NCBI GenBank assembly: GCA_019118905.1
Contig: DWYA01000087.1
Coordinates: 1-9,244, forward strand
DNA from: Ruthenibacterium avium
GTDB lineage: Bacteria > Bacillota > Clostridia > Oscillospirales > Ruminococcaceae
Length of the DNA stretch: 9,244 nucleotides
Reading direction: 5' to 3'
Position 1 is the first letter of the stretch. Each line of letters opens with the position of its first letter. The notes beneath the pieces were generated by a model. It was given only the letters and a program-made list of their open reading frames with translations. It searched no databases and had not been told where the DNA came from. This document shows positions 1 through 5,971 of the stretch, piece by piece. The position numbers and the translations under genes were made by a program.

Positions 1-936
1 CCGGTGATTCTTCTCGGAATCCACTGGCTTATGATTGCGCTTGTTTTTTTAGATGCACGCAACCGGGATCAGCCTGTAAAAGCGGTAAGTTTAATCCTCT
101 ATATTTTCCCTGTTATGTCTTGGGTTGCAAGCGGTATGATTTATGCAACGGCAATGGGGATGGAACTCGATATGGCTACATGGTCTATTGTATTGGCAGG
201 TGTACTCTTCTTGGTAATGGGAAATTATTTTCCGAAGATGAAGCGCAATTATACGATGGGCATTCGTTTGCCATGGACAGTCAGCAATGAAGAAAACTGG
301 GTGAAAACACACCGCTTTGGCGGCAAGGTTTGGGTAGTCGGTGGCCTCCTAATGATAGTCAGTGCGTTCCTTCCGACGGCGATTTTGCCGATTTGTGTCA
401 TTATCGCTATTTTGCTGGTGGGCTTTGTGCCAATTGGATATTCTTATCTTTACTATCGCAAGCAGCGTAAGGAAAATTCTTTTGTGCAAGATGTAAGCGA
501 AAAGGAAAAAAAGAGCATGAAGGTGTGGTCCGTTGTCGCGCTGGTGATTATGATAGGAACCTTTGTTTTTGTAGGCGTCATGTTATTTACCGGTGATATG
601 ACGGTGACGTATACAAACGAGGCAATGCAGATTACAGCAGATTACTGGCCCGATAGGACGGTACAATACAGCGATATTGAATCAGTGGAGTATCGGGAGC
701 AAGACGACAGTGGGATACGCACAAATGGGTTCGGCTCTCCGCGTTTGTCTATGGGGACCTTCCGCAACGATGAGTTTGGCTCTTACACACGTTACAGCTA
801 CACTCAATGTCCTTGTGCCGTGGTGCTGCATCTAACTGATGATAAAATTTTGGTAGTGAGCGGGCAGGATGAAGCAGCCACGAAAGAAATTTATGAAGCC
901 TTGTCGACTCGTGTTTCTCAAAGTGCAGTTGACTGA
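1..936 (+). CDS. SdpI-family membrane protein with C-terminal PH-like domain (5' partial)
   Basis: This is a polytopic membrane protein of the SdpI family, named after the Bacillus immunity protein against the SDP toxin. Most family members have no known substrate. Residue numbers count from the GTG at position 4. The hallmark lies at about 73-107: GN-x-FPKMKRNYTMGIRLPWT, then NW and THRFGG. Hydrophobic segments fall near 1-17, 28-50, 58-74, 108-147 and 173-196. Residues about 200-305 are a soluble domain rich in beta strand, with a GSPR..G.F....GSYTRY pattern that I read as a bacterial PH-like domain. The reading frame is open to base 1, and the usual N-terminal DUF1648 segment is absent, so the gene almost certainly starts upstream and the GTG is probably internal. 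A hairpin terminator follows 46 bases after the stop. The family call is firm. A role in immunity is only possible, as no toxin gene is visible here. Confidence 0.85.
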   Translation, partial: PVILLGIHWLMIALVFLDARNRDQPVKAVSLILYIFPVMSWVASGMIYATAMGMELDMATWSIVLAGVLFLVMGNYFPKMKRNYTMGIRLPWTVSNEENWVKTHRFGGKVWVVGGLLMIVSAFLPTAILPICVIIAILLVGFVPIGYSYLYYRKQRKENSFVQDVSEKEKKSMKVWSVVALVIMIGTFVFVGVMLFTGDMTVTYTNEAMQITADYWPDRTVQYSDIESVEYREQDDSGIRTNGFGSPRLSMGTFRNDEFGSYTRYSYTQCPCAVVLHLTDDKILVVSGQDEAATKEIYEALSTRVSQSAVD

Positions 937-982
937 GTCATATCGAAGCTTGTGTACAAATAACAACATTAAACTGTTTTTG

Positions 983-1020
983 GGCGGCTGCCGGTTTTTC
1001 CGGCTGCCGCCTTTATAATT
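983..1020 (+). terminator. Rho-independent terminator after the SdpI-family gene
   Basis: A GC-rich hairpin has arms GGCGGCTGCCGG (983-994) and CCGGCTGCCGCC (1000-1011). It has 12 paired positions with one central T-T mismatch and a TTTTT loop. A short U-rich tail follows (TTTATAATT). On the opposite strand the tail would be A-rich, so it acts in the + direction, ending transcription from the SdpI-family gene. Confidence 0.85.
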
Positions 1021-1074
1021 GTGAGGGAAAATCTTTCGGGGGATTTCTGTTCTATTATTTGAAAAACGACAAAG

Positions 1075-1096
1075 AATGAGCGGATATCCGTTCATT
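1075..1096. promoter_or_regulatory. 22-bp near-perfect palindrome, candidate operator
   Basis: The half-sites AATGAGCGGAT (1075-1085) and ATCCGTTCATT (1086-1096) are reverse complements except for one G/T position. There is no spacer, which suits a dimeric repressor better than an RNA hairpin. The AATGA-CG...CGTTCATT outer pattern resembles operators of TetR-type repressors in general. That likeness is from memory and no regulator is encoded in the window. A weak TTGAAA (1059-1064) lies 18 bases before GATATC (1083-1088), so the palindrome could cover a -10 element. Confidence 0.45.
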
Positions 1097-1144
1097 ATCG
1101 TGGTATCGCTTTGTAAAAGTAATCAATAACACGAGGGGATAGGC

Positions 1145-1173
1145 TTGCTCATTTTTGTGATTTGGGGTACAAT
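1145..1173 (+). promoter_or_regulatory. Candidate sigma-A promoter for vanZ-rdd
   Basis: TTGCTC (1145-1150) and TACAAT (1168-1173) are separated by exactly 17 bases. The -10 matches five of six consensus positions, and the -35 only three of six. Transcription would begin near 1180, leaving a leader of about 105 bases before the TTG start of vanZ. If this promoter is real, the ATG at 1172 lies inside the -10 and cannot be translated from this transcript. Confidence 0.4.
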
Positions 1174-1276
1174 GGAAAAAACTTTCCTTGCACAATCAAC
1201 GACATGTGCGGTGGTTGAAACAATGTTCTTTGTTTTGGCAGGTGGTGGCGTTTTGCTGCTGCTTTTTAGAAAGTAG
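1172..1276 (+). CDS. Doubtful 34-codon hydrophobic mini-ORF before vanZ-rdd
   Basis: An ATG at 1172 opens 34 codons ending in TAG at 1274-1276. The C-terminal half, from an internal ATG at 1223, reads MFFVLAGGGVLLLLFRK: a short membrane-spanning segment with a basic tail. The upstream GGGG (1164-1167) is a weak ribosome site for the first ATG, while GGTGGT (1210-1215) lies 7 bases before the internal ATG. The frame is the same as vanZ, with only the TAG and three codons between them, and the AGAAAGTAGG around its stop is the only candidate ribosome site for vanZ. Translational coupling, or a leader peptide, is therefore possible. I recognise no homologue, and a chance open frame is equally likely. 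Confidence 0.22.
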   Translation: MEKTFLAQSTTCAVVETMFFVLAGGGVLLLLFRK

Positions 1277-1285
1277 GTATGCTTT

Positions 1286-2479
1286 TTGAGTTCTTATTTT
1301 AATGTAATTGGTACGGCTTTTTTTGTGTTTCCTATTTTGGCGTTTGCTTTTACCGTGCCGTACTTACTGTTCCAATATAAAAAATTCGGTGCAATTCCGT
1401 TACTGCGTTCGGCCATTATTTACTCGTTTATTTTATACTGCTTGACGGCATATTTTCTTGTCATTCTTCCATTGCCGTCGCGTGCCGCTGTGGCTCAAAT
1501 GACAACCCCGCGTTATAATTTAGTGCCGGCATCCGGTTTGATTGCCTATTGGCGCGCCAATCATCTTTCGTTTCGAGAAATAGATTCTTACTTAAAGCTT
1601 TTTACAAGTCCTTCGATGCGGGAGATTCTTTTTAATGTGTGTATGCTGTTTCCCTTAGGCGTGTACTTGCGCTACTATTTTAAGTGCAAGATGGGGAAAA
1701 CGGTTTTGTTCGGATTTTTGATGAGCTTGTTTTTTGAGTTGACACAGCTTTCGGCTTTGTATGGCATTTATCCAAGACCCTACCGTTTGTTTGATGTCAC
1801 AGACCTTTTAGACAATACATTCGGAGCATGGCTTGGCTATTTGTGTACCCCTATCTTTTGCTTTTTTCTTCCTTCGAGAGAGGAGCTGGATAGGCGCGCT
1901 TACCAGAAGGGTCAGAAGGTTCCTTTTTTCCGAAGAGTGTTCGCCTCTGTTATCGACTGGATGGCACTGATCATCTTTTATGTTGCGGTGGAGTCGGTGG
2001 GAACCGAGATTTTCCCTGTTCTGAGAAAGATGCAGTGGCTCAAACCTATCATCATGGCGTTTTCTGTCTTAGTCTATTTTGGCTTTTTCCAATGGCTTTG
2101 CAAAGGCTACACGGCAGGAAAAGCTTTTTTGCACTTGCGTTTGGTCGATCGCCTTGGTGGACGCCCAAAGTTGTGGGCTTGCATCACCAGATATGCGCTT
2201 TTATATGGTCTAGTGTTGCCAGCTCCCTATTACGCCATGTGTTTTTTGGATGCTTCTTCCTTTTTGGATGATTCGGCATTGGAATTTGCGGGAACAGCGT
2301 TTTTATCAGCTTTATTTGCGGCGGTAGGGTGTGTGTTTGGTGCAGAAACCGTAGCCAAACTGCTTGGCAGTGAAAATGAATATCTCTATGGCAGGATTAC
2401 TGCAACAAAGATCGTCAGCACCATTCAAGTTCCGGCATTTGCTGCTAAAGAGGACGACCAAACGGTAAAACCGTCTTAA
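1286..2479 (+). CDS. VanZ-RDD fusion membrane protein
   Basis: This 397-residue multi-pass membrane protein fuses two families. Residues 1-200 are VanZ-like (the family named for low-level teicoplanin resistance, mechanism unclear). They carry LVPASGL (79-85), N-x5-PLG (117-125) and the E151..Q154...D170..D173...N177..G180..GY184-185 series ending in the last VanZ helix. Residues about 213-380 are an RDD domain: R216, R217 and D224 at its start, and GKAFLHLRLVD at 278-288. The TTG at 1286 is chosen because an in-frame TAG lies at 1274 with no other start codon between. MSSYFNVIGTAFFVFP also matches where relatives of this fusion begin. The ribosome site AAGTAGG is weak. The N-terminal half is T-rich and strongly hydrophobic. 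A 14-bp stem terminator follows. The domains are firm, but the substrate or drug is unknown. Confidence 0.88.
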   Translation: MSSYFNVIGTAFFVFPILAFAFTVPYLLFQYKKFGAIPLLRSAIIYSFILYCLTAYFLVILPLPSRAAVAQMTTPRYNLVPASGLIAYWRANHLSFREIDSYLKLFTSPSMREILFNVCMLFPLGVYLRYYFKCKMGKTVLFGFLMSLFFELTQLSALYGIYPRPYRLFDVTDLLDNTFGAWLGYLCTPIFCFFLPSREELDRRAYQKGQKVPFFRRVFASVIDWMALIIFYVAVESVGTEIFPVLRKMQWLKPIIMAFSVLVYFGFFQWLCKGYTAGKAFLHLRLVDRLGGRPKLWACITRYALLYGLVLPAPYYAMCFLDASSFLDDSALEFAGTAFLSALFAAVGCVFGAETVAKLLGSENEYLYGRITATKIVSTIQVPAFAAKEDDQTVKPS

Positions 2480-2536
2480 TTTTATTCACAGAAATCGACA
2501 ATTTGGGATTTCGAGCATATTTTTTATCAATTTAGC

Positions 2537-2600
2537 GCAGGAGCATTTTGGATTTGCCATCGTAGAATTTGTACCAAAATGCCCTGCATTTTTCTTTTTT
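2537..2600 (+). terminator. Long-stem terminator after vanZ-rdd
   Basis: The left arm is GCAGG (2537-2541), a bulged A2542, then GCATTTTGG (2543-2551). The right arm is CCAAAATGCCCTGC (2574-2587). The arms pair over 14 bp around a 22-base loop and are followed by ATTTTTCTTTTTT. The end of the right arm can instead form a 7-bp hairpin, AAAATGC-CCT-GCATTTT (2576-2592), directly before the T-run. Both are consistent with ending transcription before the pcrA promoter. Confidence 0.65.
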
Positions 2601-2632
2601 GTAAAGAATCTTGTCGGCTTTTCTTGAGAGCC

Positions 2633-2661
2633 TTTTCATCTTATGAAGAATATGGTATACT
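2633..2661 (+). promoter_or_regulatory. Extended -10 promoter for pcrA-tmk
   Basis: TATACT (2656-2661) matches five of six -10 positions and is preceded by TGG (2653-2655), the extended -10 element. TTTTCA (2633-2638) lies 17 bases upstream as a four-of-six -35. The predicted start near 2668 gives a leader of roughly 27 bases, ending in the AAGAGGT ribosome site (2683-2689) 5 bases before the pcrA ATG. Confidence 0.7.
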
Positions 2662-2694
2662 ATACACGATTATCAGGAAAATAAGAGGTAGCTT

Positions 2695-5148
2695 ATGACA
2701 GAACAGCAGTTTCCCGCACTTCGCAGGGAATACATTGAACAGCAATTTAAAAACTTAAATGAGCAGCAAAAGCAAGCTGTTTTTTTCTCTGATGGAGCGC
2801 TGCTGATTCTAGCGGGCGCAGGAAGCGGAAAGACAACCGTGCTCGTCAATCGTATCGCTAATTTGATTCGTTTTGGCCGGGCGCATGATTCCAATCAAAT
2901 TCCTGTGGGCTTGAAGCCGGAGCATGTCCAGGAGCTCACAGCAATTTTGCAAAATGGGGGAACGCCGAGTGAGGAACTGGAGCGTATGCTGGCCGAGCGG
3001 CCCGTTTACCCGTATCATATTTTAGCCATTACATTTACAAACAAAGCTGCGGGAGAGCTGAAAAATCGCTTGAGTGCCATGCTGGGACAAGCAGGGCAAG
3101 ATGTTCATGCCTCCACATTCCACTCTGCATGTGTGCGAATGCTTCGTCGGGATGCCGACCGCTTGGGTTATCCAAAATCGTTTACGATTTATGATACGGA
3201 CGATCAGCAGCGTGCCATGAAAGACGTCTATAAAACGCTTTCCATTGATGAGAAATTTTTGCCGTTAAAGGCGTCTCTTTCGGGCATTGGCCGTATGAAA
3301 GATAAAATGATCAGCCCGCGGGATGCACTTTCAGATGCGAAAGATGTACGCAGCACATCTCTTGCCCGTGTTTACGAGGCGTATCAAAAGAAGCTCTTTG
3401 CCGCTGGTGCAATGGACTTTGACGATTTGATTTATAATACCGTGCGGCTGCTGTCTGAACACGAAGACATTCGAGAATTTTATGAAAATCGTTACCGTTA
3501 TGTCTTGGTTGACGAATATCAAGACACCAGCATTGCTCAGTTTCAGCTGGTTTATTTGTTGGCGGGCCGCCATCAAAATGTTTGTGTGGTGGGTGACGAT
3601 GACCAAAGCATTTACCGTTTCCGCGGTGCAACGATTGAAAACATTTTGAATTTTGAGCAGCATTTCGCCGGAGCGAAGGTCATTCGTTTGGAGCAGAACT
3701 ATCGTTCCACCTCCAATATTTTGAATGCGGCAAACTGTGTGATTCAAAATAACCGCGCCAGAAAGGGAAAAACCTTGTGGACGGACAATGGTGAGGGCGA
3801 AAAAATTGTTTGCATGGAAGCAGATAATGAGACAGATGAGGCCGCACAGGTTGTGGCTGAAATCGGAAAGCATGTGAAGGCTGGGGCGAAGCTGAAAGAT
3901 CATGCTGTGCTCTATCGTATGAATGCACAGTCCGGCCCCATCGAAAACTATTTTGCCCGCGCAGGAATTCCGTATAAGATTGTCGGCGGCAGACGGTTTT
4001 ATGACCGTAAAGAGGTGAAAGACATTCTTGCTTATATGAGCATCGTGTCAAACCGTCAAGATGATTTGCGTTTGCGGAGAATTATCAACGAGCCTGCACG
4101 AAAAATCGGTGCGACAACTGTACAAAATGTGGCGGATATTGCCGCTCAGAACGGTGTGGCTATGTTGGATGTGATGGGGCACCCCGAAGCCTATCCGACT
4201 GTCGGGCGTTCGGCATCTGCTTTAAGCAGTTTTTATCATCTTGTTTATCTCAAAATGGTAGAAGCTTACGAAACAATGCCGCTGGATGCTTTTGTCAATG
4301 CCATTCTGGATATTACCGGCTATCGTGCGATGCTGAAAGCGGCCGGTGAAGAGGGTGAAACCCGTTTGGAAAATATTGGCCAGCTGGTTTCATCGGTAAA
4401 AACGTATGCAGACCAACAAGGCAAAGATGCGACATTGGCAGGATTTTTAGAAGAAGTAGCACTGATCAGTGATATTGACAGCTACGATGAGAGCGCAGAT
4501 GTCGTTGTTTTGATGACCATGCATGCAGCCAAAGGTTTGGAGTTTGAATATGTCTTTATCATTGGAATGGAGGAGGGGATTTTCCCTGGGGAAATGAGCC
4601 GTTACTCGCAGGAGGATATGGAGGAAGAACGCCGCCTGTGTTACGTTGGCATTACACGCGCCAAAAAAGAGCTTTATTTGTGCAATGCTTTGTCTCGCAT
4701 GATTTTTGGACAGACAAAACGCAATCGACCCTCCCGCTTTTTAGAGGAGATTGACAGCAATCTTCTGGAAGGGCGGCAAAGCAGTTCGATGAAGCGCATG
4801 AACGAAGCGCGTATGGCATATGCACAACGTCAAAATCCGATTTCTCAAAGAATGACATCCCTTAGCTCCGGTCTCCATGCCGGTTATGTGCAAGGTGGTG
4901 CGCGTAATTATCAAGCGGGTTTTGGCCGCCCTGCGCCCTCCGCATCGACTACGGTTTCTGCATCGGAACAAAAAAAACAGCCCACAGCTGCTTATCAGCC
5001 GGGTGACCAGGTAGAGCATAAAGTCTTTGGAAAGGGCACCGTGCTGAAGGTCACGCCGGTTGCAGGAGATTGCATTGTTGAAGTACAGTTCGATACAGCC
5101 GGAATTAAAAAGACAATGGCGAATTATGCGCCAATGAAGCGGCTGTAA
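2695..5148 (+). CDS. pcrA: ATP-dependent 3'-5' DNA helicase PcrA (UvrD family)
   Basis: This superfamily 1A helicase unwinds DNA in repair, rolling-circle replication and removal of RecA or stalled RNA polymerase in the cytoplasm. All motifs are present: Q motif LNEQQKQAV (21-29), Walker A GAGSGKT (41-47), Ia ITFTNKAA (112-119), STFHSACVRMLR (140-151), II VDEYQDTS (272-279), III VVGDDDQSIYRFRGA (298-312), IV EQNYRS (333-338), V TMHAAKGLEFEYVF (608-621) and VI CYVGITRAKKEL (649-660), with R655 the likely arginine finger. The C-terminal module 767-815 (PGDQVEHKVFGKGTV) is the RNA-polymerase-interacting fold typical of PcrA/UvrD. At 817 residues it exceeds the usual 720-750, partly through about 40 extra residues (roughly 58-103) between Walker A and Ia. 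The linker 690-765 is low in complexity. The start is set by a good ribosome site. tmk follows 39 bases later, probably co-transcribed. Confidence 0.97.
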   Translation: MTEQQFPALRREYIEQQFKNLNEQQKQAVFFSDGALLILAGAGSGKTTVLVNRIANLIRFGRAHDSNQIPVGLKPEHVQELTAILQNGGTPSEELERMLAERPVYPYHILAITFTNKAAGELKNRLSAMLGQAGQDVHASTFHSACVRMLRRDADRLGYPKSFTIYDTDDQQRAMKDVYKTLSIDEKFLPLKASLSGIGRMKDKMISPRDALSDAKDVRSTSLARVYEAYQKKLFAAGAMDFDDLIYNTVRLLSEHEDIREFYENRYRYVLVDEYQDTSIAQFQLVYLLAGRHQNVCVVGDDDQSIYRFRGATIENILNFEQHFAGAKVIRLEQNYRSTSNILNAANCVIQNNRARKGKTLWTDNGEGEKIVCMEADNETDEAAQVVAEIGKHVKAGAKLKDHAVLYRMNAQSGPIENYFARAGIPYKIVGGRRFYDRKEVKDILAYMSIVSNRQDDLRLRRIINEPARKIGATTVQNVADIAAQNGVAMLDVMGHPEAYPTVGRSASALSSFYHLVYLKMVEAYETMPLDAFVNAILDITGYRAMLKAAGEEGETRLENIGQLVSSVKTYADQQGKDATLAGFLEEVALISDIDSYDESADVVVLMTMHAAKGLEFEYVFIIGMEEGIFPGEMSRYSQEDMEEERRLCYVGITRAKKELYLCNALSRMIFGQTKRNRPSRFLEEIDSNLLEGRQSSSMKRMNEARMAYAQRQNPISQRMTSLSSGLHAGYVQGGARNYQAGFGRPAPSASTTVSASEQKKQPTAAYQPGDQVEHKVFGKGTVLKVTPVAGDCIVEVQFDTAGIKKTMANYAPMKRL

Positions 5149-5165
5149 TGGCTGCGACGCCATAC

Positions 5166-5172
5166 AAAGGAG
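5166..5172 (+). promoter_or_regulatory. Ribosome binding site of tmk, unusually distant
   Basis: AAAGGAG is a strong Shine-Dalgarno sequence, but it sits 15 bases before the ATG at 5188; 5-9 is usual. The GTG at 5172 that overlaps it is out of frame, and no in-frame start codon lies between. The ATG is supported by protein similarity (MKGKLIVLEGLDGSGK), so the spacing itself is odd. Confidence 0.6.
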
Positions 5173-5187
5173 TGTGAAGAAAACAGC

Positions 5188-5853
5188 ATGAAAGGAAAGC
5201 TCATTGTGTTGGAAGGGCTGGACGGCAGCGGAAAGGCAACACAAGCACAAATGCTGTATGACTATTGGCGTACGGCGCGTTCACCGCAAGTGCAGAAGGT
5301 GACATTTCCAAATTATGAAAGCGATTCCAGCGCATTGGTGAAGATGTACTTGGCTGGTGAATTTGGCACCAGTGCACAGGATGTAAACGCCTATGCCGCA
5401 TCGCTTTTTTATAGCGTAGATCGTTACGCAAGCTATCGAAAAGATTGGGGCGCCTTCTATGAAGATGGCGGTGTCATTATTGCTGACCGTTACACCACGT
5501 CGAATGCCGTGCATCAGTGTGCAAAGCTGCCGCGCAGGGAATGGGCCTCGTACTTGGACTGGCTGTTTTCTCTGGAATATGAAAAAATGGGAATTCCGCG
5601 TCCCGATCTTGTCATTTATTTGGACGTAGATCTGGAGGTGTCACAGCGCCTAATGGAAAGCCGTTATCATGGTGATGCAGAGAAAAAAGATATTCACGAA
5701 AAAGATGTTGCATATTTGCGGCAAAGCAGACGAGCGGCAGCCTATTGCGCAAAAGAGCTGGGCTGGCAAGTTGTTTCGTGCAGCAACGGTGAAGAAATGC
5801 GTACACGAGAAGAAATTTTCGAGGAGATTAAGAGAATTACCGAGTCTCTTTAA
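5188..5853 (+). CDS. tmk: Thymidylate kinase (dTMP kinase)
   Basis: This cytoplasmic kinase phosphorylates dTMP to dTDP with ATP, the last step specific to dTTP synthesis. At 221 residues it is close to the usual 205-215. The P-loop is GLDGSGKAT (10-18), with FPNY at 40-43, SVDRY (76-80, the DR pair for nucleotide binding), DRYTTSN (100-106), the strand PDLVIYLDVD (139-148) and a lid region at 154-178 with R154, R159, D168 and E171. The residue after the P-loop lysine is A17, where T or S usually coordinates Mg2+; T18 follows. This, with FPNY and DRYTTSN, marks a branch I recall from clostridial genomes, so it is probably a family trait. The gene lies 39 bases after pcrA with no terminator between. 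Another deoxynucleotide kinase specificity cannot be excluded. Confidence 0.9.
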   Translation: MKGKLIVLEGLDGSGKATQAQMLYDYWRTARSPQVQKVTFPNYESDSSALVKMYLAGEFGTSAQDVNAYAASLFYSVDRYASYRKDWGAFYEDGGVIIADRYTTSNAVHQCAKLPRREWASYLDWLFSLEYEKMGIPRPDLVIYLDVDLEVSQRLMESRYHGDAEKKDIHEKDVAYLRQSRRAAAYCAKELGWQVVSCSNGEEMRTREEIFEEIKRITESL

Positions 5854-5873
5854 AAGGTTTTGAAGCTGAAAAG

Positions 5874-5879
5874 TATAAT
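5874..5879 (+). promoter_or_regulatory. Candidate -10 element for mltG
   Basis: A perfect TATAAT lies 20 bases after the tmk stop and directly abuts the first of the three repeats. The only nearby -35 candidate is TTTAAA (5849-5854) with a long 19-base spacer, and there is no TGn extension. If active, transcription would start near 5886, within the repeat array, and mltG would have a leader of about 85 bases. Confidence 0.3.
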
Positions 5880-5938
5880 GGCTTTACAGAACTGATATTA
5901 AGGCGTTTCAGAAAATAAAATTTTGGCGTTTCAGAAAA
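5880..5938 (+). repeat. Three spaced direct repeats upstream of mltG
   Basis: GGCGTTTCAGAAAA occurs exactly at 5902-5915 and at 5925-5938. A third copy, GGCTTTACAGAA (5880-5891), matches 10 of the first 12 bases. The repeats start 22 and 23 bases apart, about two helical turns, with unrelated sequence between. The spacer between the exact copies includes AAAATTTT (5917-5924). The array lies just downstream of a TATAAT and 33 bases before mltG. Same-face binding by a regulator is a natural reading but is inference. Confidence 0.6.
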
Positions 5939-5971
5939 CCCCTAGGTAAATAAGCGGAAAAGAGGATCACT

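Larger units (their letters stand above)
937..1285. other. 349-base intergenic region upstream of vanZ-rdd
   Basis: This gap holds the SdpI-side terminator (983-1020), a 22-bp near-palindrome (1075-1096), a candidate promoter (1145-1173) and a doubtful 34-codon mini-ORF (1172-1276). I saw no RNA gene and no good open frame on the minus strand; the 87-codon minus frame at 832-1095 runs through the terminator and has no recognisable protein character. A perfect TATAAT at 1014-1019 lies in the terminator tail and has no partner -35. Confidence 0.6.

Noticed and set aside
1..936. SdpI-family and VanZ-RDD genes as a bacteriocin or toxin-immunity island
   Set aside because: No SdpC-like toxin, SdpR-like ArsR regulator, peptide precursor or exporter is visible, and a terminator separates the two genes. 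Both families are common single-gene chromosomal loci.
1014..1019. Perfect TATAAT after the first terminator stem
   Set aside because: No -35 element lies 16-18 bases upstream, since that interval is the GC-rich hairpin; it is better read as the terminator tail.
2491..2512. GAAATC...GATTTC hairpin just after vanZ-rdd
   Set aside because: It has only six base pairs, AT-rich, with a 10-base loop; the stem at 2537-2587 is much stronger and has the T-run.
3331..3903. 190-codon open frame on the minus strand
   Set aside because: It lies wholly within pcrA opposite conserved helicase motifs, has no recognisable protein character and no ribosome site; it is a shadow of a highly conserved coding sequence.
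4741..5250. 169-codon minus-strand frame spanning the pcrA-tmk junction
   Set aside because: It is antisense to the pcrA C-terminus, the gap and the tmk start, with a Cys/His/Arg-rich composition typical of antisense translation.
5880..5938. The repeats as a CRISPR remnant or plasmid-type iteron origin
   Set aside because: The repeats are 12-14 bases, the spacers only about 9-10 bases, and no cas or rep gene is present, so neither reading is supported.
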